Source: Euglena gracilis
Taxonomy: Eukaryota > Euglenida > Euglenophyceae > Euglenales
Direction: 5' to 3'
DNA length: 64,000 nt
Assembly (NCBI GenBank): GCA_039621445.1
Contig: CP154955.1
Location: forward strand, 59,861,564-59,925,563
In this document: one piece after another, positions 32,246 through 42,104 of the stretch
How positions within the stretch are numbered: the first letter of the stretch is position 1
Layout of the letters: every line of letters begins with the position of its first letter
Made by a program: the position numbers and the translations under genes
The notes under the pieces: generated by a model
Database searches by the model: none
Told to the model about the DNA's origin: nothing
What the model saw: the letters and a program-made list of their open reading frames with translations, nothing else

Positions 32246-33010
32246 GCCTCAGAATTGGTTCCCTGGTCTCAACCCCCCACTGTAAACTCCCCAAGTCTGG
32301 TGGGTCAACCAAGGGGTGTTATGTGTGTGGGGGATTATACGTGAATCGTTGGTGAAAACCCGATGTTGGTGAAACCCCGATGCCCATAATCCCGCCCAAG
32401 TTTGTCTGCAATGGCGTTTTTGATCGTTAAAGTAATCAAAGACCACAATTTCATATAAAATCATCAAAAAGCAGTTTGAGGGGGTTTCGCGGCCAAAAAA
32501 TTGCCTGGCGCATTTTTCTCTGTCATGTTGCTTTGCTGCCTTTTTTTTTATATCCAATGGGCATCTAGGGGTGACTCGGTCGACCCCACCATGCCATCTC
32601 ATGCAGCCCTTCACTGGCTGCCGCCCCCCAACATCCAAGTGCCCATGCCTCCACCGACCGAACCGGACATTTCTGCCTCCCACCCTCCCCACCCCATCCG
32701 GTGGTGGGCACCCCCTCCTGATGTGGAAGCGCCGCCAGGCGCCTGTCCCCCCCCACCCTGTGCTGCACACAGTGAAACCTTTTGACCCTAGTCATCCCGT
32801 GCATATCTGGTGCTTGTATCGCGGGCTATGAAAATCGCCTCAATGGGTGTCTTGTACCTGGGGTTGTTTTGAAAACCTACCCCCCCCCCAGGCTCGTTAG
32901 TCCCCCTGGCATTGGGTCAACGTGCCCGCCCCCCCCAAAGTTGGCCCCCAGCCTGTTGAGGACAACGTGGCCCTAGCCAATGAGCCGAATGCAATTTGAG
33001 CGTGGTCAGG
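32246..33010. other. Stretch without a supported gene
   Basis: A plus-strand frame at 32570-32785 is proline-rich (HAALHWLPPPNIQVPMPPPT). Without splice sites or a start I treat it as unproven. Confidence 0.35.
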
Positions 33011-33300
33011 GTAGATGCAACACATTTGGCGGGCGAACTTTTGCACCCCAAGAATACGAAAAAATTTGCCAAATCCTATTTCCTCTCCAAAATATCCCCC
33101 CCCCAGGGTCGACTTCGGCCAGCCAAATAATATTCCTGGGCGGGGTATGGGGTGGGGGAAATTTGAATGGGAAAATTGCTGTGGGAGAAATTCTGGACGA
33201 AATTTGCCCAAGGAGTTTCACCACCGTTTCAAGTTTCTGTCCAATTTTTGAATCCTTAATTTCTGAGAACCTCAAAAATGCTTCCTTGCGGATTTGTTGT
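33011..33300. repeat. Diverged repeat related to 59740-60115
   Basis: AATTTGCCAAATCC, CAAAATATCCCCCCCCC and AATATTCCTGGGCGGGG resemble the tataaagc/poly-C family, but weakly. Confidence 0.3.
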
Positions 33301-33459
33301 GCATTTCCCTGAAAACGGGTTCACGCAGCGTCCAGAATTTTTCTTCGCAATTTTTGTCAGCTGTACTTTTCTGACGCCCTTTGGACAATGCACTAAGCGT
33401 GGATCAGGAACATACAGTCATTTCGTCAAAAGCTGCTCCCCCCCCTGTGGCTGTGGGGG

Positions 33460-33717
33460 CAGGGGTTCTTTTAGTCGTCGACCCCTGGGGGGGGGAGGGG
33501 GGTGGGTGGGTCCGGCCGAGCCCCCCCTCCCCGGGGGGGGGTCCCCCCGGAGGGGGGAGTGGGATATACTTTTTGGCGCCGAAGGCGCCAAAAAAGTGCT
33601 ATTTTTAGCACTTTTCGCGATTTTTCGGCCATTTTTTTGTGGGTCCCCCAGGACCCCCCCCCCCAGGGGGTGGGTGGGTGGGGGGGGGGACCCCCCCCGG
33701 TCTTAAAAATATCCCTG
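33460..33717. mobile_element. Family D hAT-like MITE with perfect target duplication
   Basis: Termini CAGGGGTTCTTTTAG and, inverted, CAGGGATATTTTTAAG. Flanks are TGTGGGGG on both sides (33452-33459, 33718-33725). The 258-bp interior has the hairpin GGCGCCGAAGGCGCC followed by a second inverted pair AAAAAGTGC / GCACTTTT. No coding region. Confidence 0.85.
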
Positions 33718-33796
33718 TGTGGGGGGTTGGTGGCAGGTTGGGAAGTTTTTTTTCCCCTTATGGCCAGTTTCCCCCCCCCCCCCAGGACTGAGTCCG

Positions 33797-34105
33797 GGGG
33801 GGGTCCTGGGGGGGTCCTGGGGGGGTCCTGGGGGGGGCCTGGGGGGGTCCTGGGGGGGTCCTGGGGGTGTCCTGGGGGGGCGTTGGTGGGGTGCTGGGGG
33901 GTTCCTCGGGGGGTGGTGGGGGGGTCCTGGGGGGGTGTGGGGGGGGTCCGGGGGGGGTCCTGGGGGGGCGTTGGGGGGGTCCTGGGGGGGTCCTGGGGGG
34001 GTCCTGGGGGGGGCGTTGGGAGGGTCCTGGGGGGGTCTTGGGGGGGTCCTGGGGGGGTCGTGGGGGGGCCTGGGGGGGTGTTGGGGGGGTCCTGGGATGG
34101 TCATG
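33797..34105 (+). repeat. GGGGGGGTCCT minisatellite, long
   Basis: About 25 units of roughly 11-12 bases, runs of 6 to 8 G separated by TCCT, CGTT or TGTC. Strong quadruplex potential on the plus strand. Confidence 0.95.
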
Positions 34106-34254
34106 GGGTGGTCTCTGTGGGTCTCCTGCTACTTTTTGGCAAAAATTTTGCAGGACAAGATGAGGTTATTTTGAAGCCCGGGGGGGGGGGGGGGTTCGGG
34201 GGGGGGGGCTGGAGCCCCCCCGGTAGCCTTCGGCGCCCGGAACTCCACGGTCAG

Positions 34255-34345
34255 TGGGTACTGTGGCGTGCGGGGGGGCATGTGCGACGCCGAGGAGTGG
34301 TGTTTTCTCTGCCTTTCTCGGCACCTGACCTGCCGGGGCCAAAGT
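34255..34345 (+). pseudogene. Duplicate of Cys-rich exon, broken
   Basis: Follows the same GGTCAG acceptor as 34496 and reads GYCGVRGGMCDAEEWCFLCL, but carries four extra bases after the WCF codons, so the frame shifts, and the AAG/gt donor of the other copy is lost (AAAGTGGTC). About 240 bases separate the two copies, and the upstream GGCAAAAATTTTGCAGGACA is duplicated too. Confidence 0.45.
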
Positions 34346-34495
34346 GGTCATCCGGGGGGTCTTGGGGGGTCCTGCTCCTTTTTGGCAAAAATTTTGCAGG
34401 ACAAGATGAGGTTATTTTGAAGCCAGGGGGGTCCGGGGGGGGCGGGAGCCCCCCCCGGTAGCGGGCGCCGAAGGCGCCCGGAACTCCACGGTCAG

Positions 34496-34662
34496 TGGGT
34501 ACTGTGGCGTGTGGCGGGGCCTGTGCGACGCCGAGGAGTGGTGTTTCTTCTGTCTCGGCACCTGTCCTGCCGGGACCAAGGTGGTCATCCGGGGGCCGGA
34601 AGGGCCTCCAGGCCGAAATCGCACGGTTCTGCCGCAACAGCCGGGACCCGGATTACGATTAA
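34496..34662 (+). pseudogene. Cys-rich gene fragment with a frame break
   Basis: After acceptor ACGGTCAG the frame reads GYCGVWRGLCDAEEWCFFCL then GTCPAGTK, ending in a good AAG/gtggtc donor. Five cysteines in 24 residues suggest a metal-binding or disulfide module; no family is named. If read on past the donor, a plus-one shift near the CGGGGGCC run would give GLQAEIARFCRNSRDPDYD and a TAA at 34660-34662, so this may be one exon with a sequence or evolutionary frameshift. Confidence 0.4.
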
Positions 34663-34756
34663 GCTGAGTTTTCTGACCTGCTTTCTTTCTGACGCAACAA
34701 GCACGGCACCACCGCCGCCCAGGGCGGAAAGGGGAGTGAACGGCACATACAACCAT

Positions 34757-34841
34757 TGCCCCCGCCCCCTGGCCAAGTGGTCCCCCGCTGCGTTGCCCAT
34801 GCGTGGGACCCGGGTTCAAACCCGGACGGGGATGGGGGCAC
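34757..34841 (+). ncRNA. tRNA-like sequence with A and B boxes
   Basis: TGCCCCC and GGGGGCA, 70 bases apart, could pair as an acceptor stem. TGGCCAAGTGG fits an A box and GGGTTCAAACC fits a B box. The T loop is one base short and the anticodon arm does not pair well, so it is a tRNA-derived relic or SINE head rather than a working tRNA. Confidence 0.3.
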
Positions 34842-34924
34842 CTCCAAGCTGTGCTCTGGATCCACGGGAGTTGATGCACCTGGAGCGACTGATCAGTCCC
34901 GGTAGACCACCGTCGTAGTACCAG

Positions 34925-35203
34925 CGAACCATCTCCTTGGCCCTGCTGGGGTGGCAGGACTGGATGTCCCGGCTGCCCGGCTGCGTGTTCGTGGAGGAGG
35001 CGAGCGAGGCCATGCTGTCGAGGCCTCGTGACAGCCTTGTCCCGGACGGGTGGTCCACAAACAATAGCGCCACCCACCACTCATGGTGTGTGATGTTCAC
35101 TGCGCGCTGCTTGCCGGTGGAAGCTGAGTTCAACGACGACAAGGAGCACGACTGTGGCACACTGCAACGTATGAATTGGAGAATGGCTGTGCGTCCCAAA
35201 TGA
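34925..35203 (+). CDS. Predicted last exon, 92 codons, unknown product
   Basis: Follows GTACCAG and is open in phase 0 to TGA at 35201. It includes LALLGWQDWMSRLPGCVFVE, SRPRDSLVPDGWSTNN, HHSWCVMFTARCLPVEAEFN and DDKEHDCGTLQ. Varied composition with W, D, E and C supports coding. The minus strand is also partly open. An internal donor CAAC/gtatga near 35168 would shorten it. No family recognised. Confidence 0.4.
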   Translation, partial: RTISLALLGWQDWMSRLPGCVFVEEASEAMLSRPRDSLVPDGWSTNNSATHHSWCVMFTARCLPVEAEFNDDKEHDCGTLQRMNWRMAVRPK

Positions 35204-35289
35204 GTCATCACCTGTCCACCCTGCACAGGGTCAGCCTGTCGTGAAACAGGGGTTTTGTTATTTTCTTTTGATTTGGTTTTGGTATGACT

Positions 35290-35427
35290 CGCTGGGGGGT
35301 CCTGAGGTGGTCCTGGGGGGGTCCTGGGGGGGTCCTGGGGGGGGTCCTGGGGGGGTCCTGGGGGGGTGCTGGGGGGGTCCTGGGGGGGTCCTGGGGGGGT
35401 GGGGTCCTGGGGGGGTCCTGGGGGGGG
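35290..35427 (+). repeat. GGGGGGGTCCT minisatellite, short
   Basis: About 11 units of the same G-run/TCCT type as 33797-34105. Confidence 0.95.
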
Positions 35428-35439
35428 GAAAACTGGCCA

Positions 35440-35730
35440 TGACTCTTTTTTTCCCTAAAGGACCGCCTTCTGGCCCAAGGGCCGGCCAACGGCCGGATTG
35501 GGGCTCAACCGGGGTCAAACTTCAAAAGTCAACAAAGGCATTTTTTGCCGTTTTGGGTGGATGGGCGATGGTCCAGGAATTGGTTCCAGAAATGAACTTC
35601 TTTTTTCCAATGTCGGCTCTTTTTTTGTCAATTTAAGAAACCACGGCTTGTTTTGGCCATTTTTCCCCGTTGATTTTTCATTGAATGTGCTGGGACGGGA
35701 TTTTTTTCCTTTTGCTTAAGGCCCGCCCTG
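35440..35730 (+). repeat. hAT-like MITE family A copy
   Basis: CTAAAGGACCGCC, AAGGGCCGGCCAACGGCCGG, GGGTGGATGGGCGATGGTCC and GAATGTGCTGGGACGGGA then T-run and GCCCGCCCTG. The left terminus is blurred by the adjoining minisatellite. Confidence 0.75.
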
Positions 35731-36060
35731 CCCGCCTCCCTGCCTAGGTGGGGCGTTAAAGTTATTCGGAGTCGAAGGTTTTTGCTGTTTTTCTCCCCCA
35801 CATTGGTGTCATTGTGCCTTCAATTCCACAGCGTTCGACCCCCCCACCCCCGGTTGGTTTTCCAAAAAAAAATCAATCATTGGAATTCTGGTTTTCCAAA
35901 AATAATCAATCATTGGAATCCTCAGCGTGTGTATGGGTTGTGTTAATTTCACATACACGTGGTACTCCTGGCATTTTTGTGGAGCAAAGGCGATACTGCC
36001 CCGCATTTTACGCAAACTGTGAGCAGCGCAGCCGCCTGCATTCGCGCGACCCAACGAACC
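35731..36060. other. Stretch without a recognised gene
   Basis: The word AATCAATCATTGGAAT occurs twice (near 35868 and 35904). Nothing else is seen. Confidence 0.45.
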
Positions 36061-36420
36061 CCCCCTCACTTCAGGGCTCGAATCCTAAATGGGTGCAGGT
36101 TCGACCCATGACGCCTGACATTTGGCGGGTCTCGAAGCCCCGGCACGAGGGCTTGGTCCCCAGAGGAGGTGGGGAGGCCTCTCCTGGGGGTGCCCCACTC
36201 AGCTCGGACCAACCACAGAAGAAATCCACATTTCTGCGAACAAGAGCAGATGCGCAACGAAAATTTGGCATAAATTGGTATTTGGCCACTACTGAAGGCC
36301 GCCGAAATTCGTAGGGGCCATCCGAAAATGTTTGATCCCCCCCAAAATATAAAGTCCCCCATGAGGGTCTTGAACCCCCGTCCAAATATAAAGCCAGGGG
36401 GGGGCATTATATTTGGGGGG
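36061..36420 (-). repeat. Poly-C/tataaag repeat, family H
   Basis: On the minus strand: CTTTATATTTTGGGGGG, GATCAAACATTTTCGGATGG, CGGCGGCCTTCAGTAGTGG, ATACCAATTTATGCCAAATT. The same order occurs on the plus strand at 59740-60115. Confidence 0.7.
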
Positions 36421-36434
36421 TTTTAGGGTACTTG

Positions 36435-36640
36435 GTCAAAAGTGCCTAGCAGGCACTCCGGCGCCGAGGCGCCGGAAGGCCTATTTTCAAGGAAAATGGC
36501 CTATTTTATGAGAAAAGTTCCTGGGCACAGGCCGAATCTGACATCCCCGGGGGGGGGTACTGCCTGCCTGGGCAGGCACTCAAGGGCACTCCGGACCCCC
36601 CCCAGGTTGGTAAAAAGCAGCCTGGCCTAAACCCGCCCCC
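36435..36640. repeat. Family C-related repeat
   Basis: CTCCGGCGCCGAGGCGCCGG hairpin core, ATGGCCTATTTTA, CCTGCCTGGGCAGGCACTC and CACTCCGGACC. Same blocks as 29450-29665. Confidence 0.65.
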
Positions 36641-37450
36641 CGAATAACCTGGCGGGGCCCTTGCTCCTGGCAGTGGCCGAATAACTTGCCAGGCAAAAAA
36701 ATTGCCCCAGTAACTTGGCAGCCCCATTTTAAGGCAAAAGCCGCTTACGATACTGAAAAAAGGGCCCAAATAACCTGGCAGAGGGGAAGGCCAAAACCGG
36801 TTCCAACAACTTGGCACCCCGCCAGGTTATTTAGGGAGAGGGTTTAGGCAATGATGAGGCGTGTCAACATGCAGATGACATAGGGTGAAATCGGACGGTT
36901 TTTTTGTTGCATGAAAATCACAGAAATTGCGAAAAATCACGAATGAGGATTTGGGGTACTCAGCATGCAACAGAGGCTTGGCTTGTTTGACCCATCTCCC
37001 GTTGGGGGGGGGGGGCGAATGGCTGGCTTTTTTGCTTACAGCTCCCCAGAGCCGGGATCCCATCCCGAAGGCACCAAAATTTTTTGACAATTTTACCAAA
37101 ATCCATTGGTTTTGAGCCGCTTTGGCTCGAGTGGACAGAGTGAATGACCCCCCCCCCCAAGGGGGACGAAATGGGTTGCCGCTTTGCAAAAAAAAAAACC
37201 AGCGACTGGGTGGTGCCTGGTAGGCAATCCCGTATGGTTGGGGGGGTGCGAGAGGTTGGCAAGGAGGCGAGAGGTCGGCAACGGCAACCCGCGGAGTGGG
37301 GCGCCGCAGCGGACCCCTTACCCCGGGCGGCCCATACCTGTGCCCTCGCCCCCGTCCGCTGTACATTTGCCCCCGGTTGCTGCCCCCTTACACTTATCCC
37401 CCGCGCCGGGCTTCCCGCCGAGTCCTGCTCCCTGTGACCAAGCACCTATG
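36641..37450. other. Mixed stretch, repeats of CAGGTTATT and a GC-rich patch
   Basis: CCTGGCG/GCCAGG plus AATAACTTGGCA words recur between 36640 and 36840. The GC-rich part 37280-37440 is open in two plus frames (for example HTCALAPVRCTFAPGCCPLT) but lacks a clear donor. No gene called. Confidence 0.35.
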
Positions 37451-37660
37451 CCGACCGCAGCCGACCACGGCCGACCGCAGCCGACCGCAGCCGACCGCGG
37501 CCGACCGCGGCCGACCGCGGCCGACCGCGGCCGACCGCAGCCGACTGCGGCCGACCGCAGCCGACTGCGGCCGACCGCAGCCGACCGCAGCCGACCGCAT
37601 CCGACCGCATCCGACCGCAGCCGACCGCGGCCGACCGCGGCCGACCGCAGCCGACCGCGA
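37451..37660 (+). repeat. 10-bp minisatellite, 21 units
   Basis: Twenty-one contiguous units of CCGACCGCRG with rare CCGACTGCGG, CCGACCGCAT and one CCGACCACGG variant. Because 10 is not a multiple of 3, all frames cycle through the same Arg/Pro/Ala/Asp/Ser mix. Confidence 0.97.
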
Positions 37661-38434
37661 GCTAAAATTTGGAATCTGTCATAGATGCTTGCCCGTGACC
37701 CCCCGGCTAGCCCGCCATGGTGATGACCCCGTTGCCCGCGAAGCACCGGACGGCGTGGGGGAGGGTCCGTGCATTGGGGTCTGCTTGCCCCCCCACCCAA
37801 TGTCAAGGTTTTTGCTTCGCCATCATGACATCGCAACACGGGGGGGGGGGAGCACAATTTTAACTTGGTTTTGTATTTTTTCTTGCATCCATTCATACGG
37901 CGTATGTTTGATTTGGCAATTTTGGTAATAGAAAAACCGGTATGACAATGGCCACATCAATGTCAAACACATTTACGTGTGGGCAAAAAAATATGGGAAA
38001 TAATCTTATGGGAAAAAATATGAGAAATTTTGATTTCTTAAAAAGAATATAGGAAAATTCAAAATTTTAGCGAAAATGGTGGCAATTTTTTCCATTTGGA
38101 ATACTTTTTTTTTGGCAATGAGTCAAGCCAAAGAAATGGACAAAACTGTATTTCTGGTGTTTTTTCCCCCTGCAATTTTCATTTCAAAATAAACCAAAAA
38201 TTGACAACGTCACATAACCCCGTTTTTGTGTGTGAAATTTGACTGTGTGAAATTTGTGTGCGAAGTTGATTACCACTGAGAGTTGCTGCCCCAAAGGGCA
38301 ACTGGACAAAAAAGCACAGGGAAATATTGTTGGGAAATCAAGGACGTTTTCCATCATTTTTGTCTCCTGTACTTTTTAGCTGCACTGCAAGTTAAGGGGT
38401 TTTGTTGGCTACCCATTTCTATTTTTTTGTCCAG
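37661..38434. other. AT-rich stretch, probable intron
   Basis: No repeat family recognised. It ends with a fine acceptor tract CTATTTTTTTGTCCAG. Confidence 0.45.
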
Positions 38435-38563
38435 CGAAGTTTTTGAAGCCGAGGCCCAGTTTTCCCAACCCTGCCGCGAATGACTGTTCCGGTGCTTTGT
38501 GGCTCCACGTGCCCCCCGGCACCTATCCCCCCTACACGCCCCTCCAGCCGTCTCCAAACCTGT
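38435..38563 (+). CDS. Predicted exon, proline-rich, low confidence
   Basis: After the strong poly-T acceptor, a frame with two leading bases reads FLKPRPSFPNPAANDC, SGALWLHVPPGTYPPYTPLQ, PSPN. Donor is uncertain (TGT/gtacca or CCT/gtgtac). Composition and acceptor support coding, but the partner exons are not identified. Confidence 0.35.
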
Positions 38564-38689
38564 GTACCAGGCTGAATTTTAAGGCGAGATCGACCCACCC
38601 GTGGGGGGTGCATGCGTGGGCAAACACTCCAAGGCACTCAGATCCGACCCCTTCCCAACTCTGGGAGGCAATTAGGGCACGTGACAAAA

Positions 38690-38935
38690 AGTGCTTTTCC
38701 GGCGCCGAAGATTGAAAGGTCGACAAGCGCTGTTTTTGACGTTTTGGGTGGACGAGCGCTGGTCCAAGGATGCTGGTATTCATTTGTTCGCCCGGTGCCG
38801 CCTTGTTTTTGTCGAACAGTGTCATTTTTTCCGGCCATTTTTTCCTGTGTATTTCAGTTGAATGTTTTTGCATGGCAAATCTGTGTGCTATTTTTTTGTT
38901 AAACCTGACTCAGGACCGCCCACGGTGTTGTCGAT
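38690..38935 (+). repeat. hAT-like MITE family A copy
   Basis: TTGACGTTTTGGGTGGACGA, GCGCTGGTCCAAGGATGC, TTGTCGAACAGTGTC and a right end CAGGACCGCCC. Ends are diverged. Confidence 0.6.
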
Positions 38936-39074
38936 CGAGGTATCAGAATCTGCGGCTGTCAGTGACCTTGACCAATCTGGTGTTGACTTCCTGGGCATTC
39001 ACCGCGGTCCACCCAGCCGCAATCCCGCGTTTTTCCCTCATTGGCGGTCCACGAGGAGCGGGATTCTTTTTTCC

Positions 39075-39341
39075 CACTAAGGATCACCCCCAAGGACCGC
39101 CCTTAGGCCTAATGCTGGGCCCGCCAACGGCCGGTCCAGCATCCAGCAGGGTCAACAATTAAAAGCTGGAAAACCGCATCTTTTGATGTTTGGGTGGATG
39201 GGCGAGGGTCCAAGGGTGCCACACATCGCCTTTTTTGCCCCCCAAGTCCACTTGTTTTTGCCACAATACTTTCAGTCCATTTTTCCACTGCATTTTGCAT
39301 TGAATTTCCTGAGATGGGAGCTTTTTTTCTTTAGCACCCTG
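39075..39341 (+). repeat. hAT-like MITE family A copy
   Basis: AAGGACCGCCCTTAGGCC, GGGTGGATGGGCGAGGGTCC, AAGTCCACTTGTTTTTGCC, TTGCATTGAATTTCCTGAGA and a right end AGCACCCTG. Confidence 0.65.
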
Positions 39342-40390
39342 ACGATCTTCTTCCAGGGGTGGGGGATGGCTGTTTGGACTGGGGTGTTGCTAATCCATCC
39401 CATTCTATTCTCCCGATTGATCCAATGGAATAGTAAACAAAAACGCGAAACAAACATCATCTCAATAACAACTCACCAAATGAATATCAGACCATATAAC
39501 AGACAATATCAGACCCTCCAACGGCAGTCCCCCTGGTCTCATCCCGGCTGGAGGGGCTCCGCCGCATATAAGAGACCCCGGGGCCCCACCCCTCCGCCTG
39601 CCCCCTGGCCTCCCCGTCCGCCCCTACGTCGTGGGCGGTGAGGCGGCTGCTCCCCATCAGCCACTCGTTACGCATTGCATTTGGATGCCGGCGTTTTGCT
39701 TGCAACCGACGGGTCTGGGAGGAACCAGGGAGTGACGTTTGCAGGGCATTTCCTTTCACAGGTGCCCCCTTGCAAACTGTCTTTTGACGTCTGTACCCAC
39801 TGACCTGTCTCTTAAACGATTCCCCCAAACCTTGTTTTCTCAGTCTTATTCTTTTTTTTTGGCAGGTGAAAAAACGAGCGCCTTTTGCTTTTCACTAATA
39901 CAAAAATAATGCCTTTTAAATTGTTATGTCAGTTTGGGTGGCTGAAAGTTATGCAAGCAGAAATTATTTGGACTACAACAACCCAAAGACTGCAAATTAA
40001 AGTATTGATGAAAGCGGTGGGCGGTTTAAAGGGGGAGGTTGATTTTTTTTGACCATTGGTCTACTCCGCTCCAATTGAACCATTTTTGCAAATGAACTCC
40101 TACCCACAGAATCATACCTCAGGTACTCATGTACCCTCACCCCTCCCCCCCAATTTGCCCCCCCCCCTCCAATTGGCTACTTGGCCTCCGGGATGGAAGA
40201 TGGAAGATGGGCCAACTTTGGCAAGGCCGTGAAATGGGCTCAAAAAACCTCCAAAAACGCCCGTTTCGAAAAAATTTAAAATTTGCCGGACAAAAAACTT
40301 TCATGACAAATCCAGCCATGTCCACCGACCAATTTCGCACCGGTAAAAAATTAGGGGTAGGGGTCCTTGAGCCCCCCCCCCTCCTAATTG
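39342..40390. other. Stretch without a called gene
   Basis: GC-rich patch 39520-39650 contains CCGCATATAAGAGACC, a TATA-like word, and is open on both strands. I cannot support a promoter or exon from this alone. The rest is mixed or AT-rich. Confidence 0.35.
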
Positions 40391-41400
40391 GCTAATGGGC
40401 GGTCTGAAGTGGGCTGGCGGGGGCAAATTTTGGGTCAAATAGTAGACTTTTTTGCATGATTGGCATTGTTTTGAGGTACTTTTGCAGTTTTGAAATTTTT
40501 TTTGCTACCCAGTTCTGTCTGGGATCCCCGTTGAGGGGGGAGTCAGCAGGCAGCCTTTTTGTTTGAACTTTGGCATCTACGCTGCCAAAGCCCACAGAAG
40601 CCACCCGAAAATTTTGTTTGTTCCCACCCCCAAATATGATCTCCGACACTGAAGGGCTTGAAATTTCGCGCGCCAATGTGAAGCCCAGAGGGGCTTTGTT
40701 TTGGGTTTGTTTTGTTTAGGGAATAATTATCATTCGAGTTGAACAGGGATGGATGGGAAGCCCTTCGGTTTTGAGGCAGGTGGTAGGGGGGGGTCCCGAC
40801 TCCCTGGGGGGAGTAAGGTTGCAGGGGGTCCAGAACCCCCCCAAGGTGGTGCGAGGGGTGTCCAGACCCCCCCTTCTTGGCAGGTTCCCAAAATAGTGAA
40901 AATTTTCTTTTGGCGCTCTGGAAAATGAACAAAAGCGCCCTTTTCCCTCTCTCTTGTGCATATTGCACATTTTTTGATTTTTTTGGTGTTTTCTGCAAAA
41001 AAAATACGTTCAAAAAATGGGCATCGTCAATACCCCACGGGATATTATTTTTTCGCCCGAAGTCCCAACCCGAGGGGGGGGGGTATTATTTCCCCAAAAT
41101 TTTCGAAATTTTTCGAAGTCCCGTACGAGCAAAAATAGCGCCAAAACCCCCTTTGGGGTCATTTTTTGTACTTTCTTCTGAAATTTACTTTTTTTTTTAG
41201 AGGTCAAGAAAAAATGATCCAGAAAATTCGTTTTTTTTCATAATTTGTTGTCAGAAAATGTGCTTTATACCTACATTTTCAGGTCAAAATCCGGGCCTTC
41301 GGCCGGAAACCGGGGGGGGGGGGGGGATTATTTCGGTCGCCGAAGTCGGACAAGGGGGGGTATTATTTGGAGGGGCGTTATTTGGGGGGAGGGTTTATAT
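40391..41400. repeat. Mixed decayed repeats
   Basis: 40391-40560 resembles part of family F (GGGCTGGCGGGGGC, TTTTTTTGCTACCCAGTTC). 41035-41400 has GGGGTATTATTTCC, GGGGGGATTATTTCGG and GGGGTATTATTTGG, a poly-G/TATTATTT family. Confidence 0.45.
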
Positions 41401-41756
41401 TTTCAAAGAAATATCAGGGATTGTTCAACAATTTTGGCCTGTGCCCGTCCCCAAAGCTGATAGTTTTCCGGCCCCCTTCAGTTTCGAGGAAGGAGGGGGG
41501 TCCGATCCCCCCCAAGGCTTCCCACACATCGCTGGACGTGGGAGACGGAGAGAGGTGGGGGGGTGGGAGAGTGGTCTGCCGGCAGTTTCAGGAGGGCCCA
41601 GGACAGCTCAGCTGTGTGTTTTGTTTCTCGAAGCCGGAGATGGTGGGCAGGACCCCACCCCAGTTGCCGGGTGATGATGGCTGATGATCGCCTCAATGGT
41701 TGAAACCCTCGCGAACACAGCAAGACAGGTGCTGGATGTCGCCTCACCCTAAGGGG

Positions 41757-42058
41757 ACGCTACCGGGAAGTTTTAGCCATCCAGCAGCCTTTTCGTATTC
41801 TGGATTCCTCCCCCATCAACCAATTTTCATGATTGACAGAAGCCTTGACAAAAGCTGAACAAAAGGAGTGCCAAAACGGCAAAAATTATGGGATACAAAT
41901 GGTCGAAAATTGGTCAAGAAAGGGCTGCCAAGCAGAAATTGTGGCCAGAAGGGCAAAACTCTTCATTATTATTGAGTGGCTTATTTAGGCAGTTCTTGCT
42001 TGTTTCCAGTATAGTTGGATTCCGGGTCAGGCCCAGTTCCAGCCAGACGAGGAACTAT
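41757..42058 (+). repeat. Family F repeat, left part, interrupted
   Basis: CCAGCAGCCTTTTCGTATTC, TGGATTCCTCCCCCATCAA, GGTCAAGAAAGGGCTGCCAA and CCAGCCAGACGAGGAACTAT align with the uninterrupted copy at 45811-46215. The repeat resumes at 45480 after an insertion. Confidence 0.9.
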
Positions 42059-42104
42059 CTTAGACGGCCGGGAATGCATTTTTCATTTTTTTTGTGGTTT
42101 TTTT

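Noticed and set aside
33502-34461. 319-residue Gly-rich plus-strand frame
   Set aside because: Most of it is the GGGGGGGTCCT minisatellite, which codes for Gly/Ser/Trp repeats.
37184-37928. Overlapping 166- and 210-residue frames with RPQPTAAD-like repeats
   Set aside because: The repeat is a 10-bp minisatellite open in all frames.
39487-39828. 113-residue minus-strand frame and the CATATAAGAG word as a gene with promoter
   Set aside because: No splice sites or homology; a single TATA-like word in 64 kb is expected by chance.
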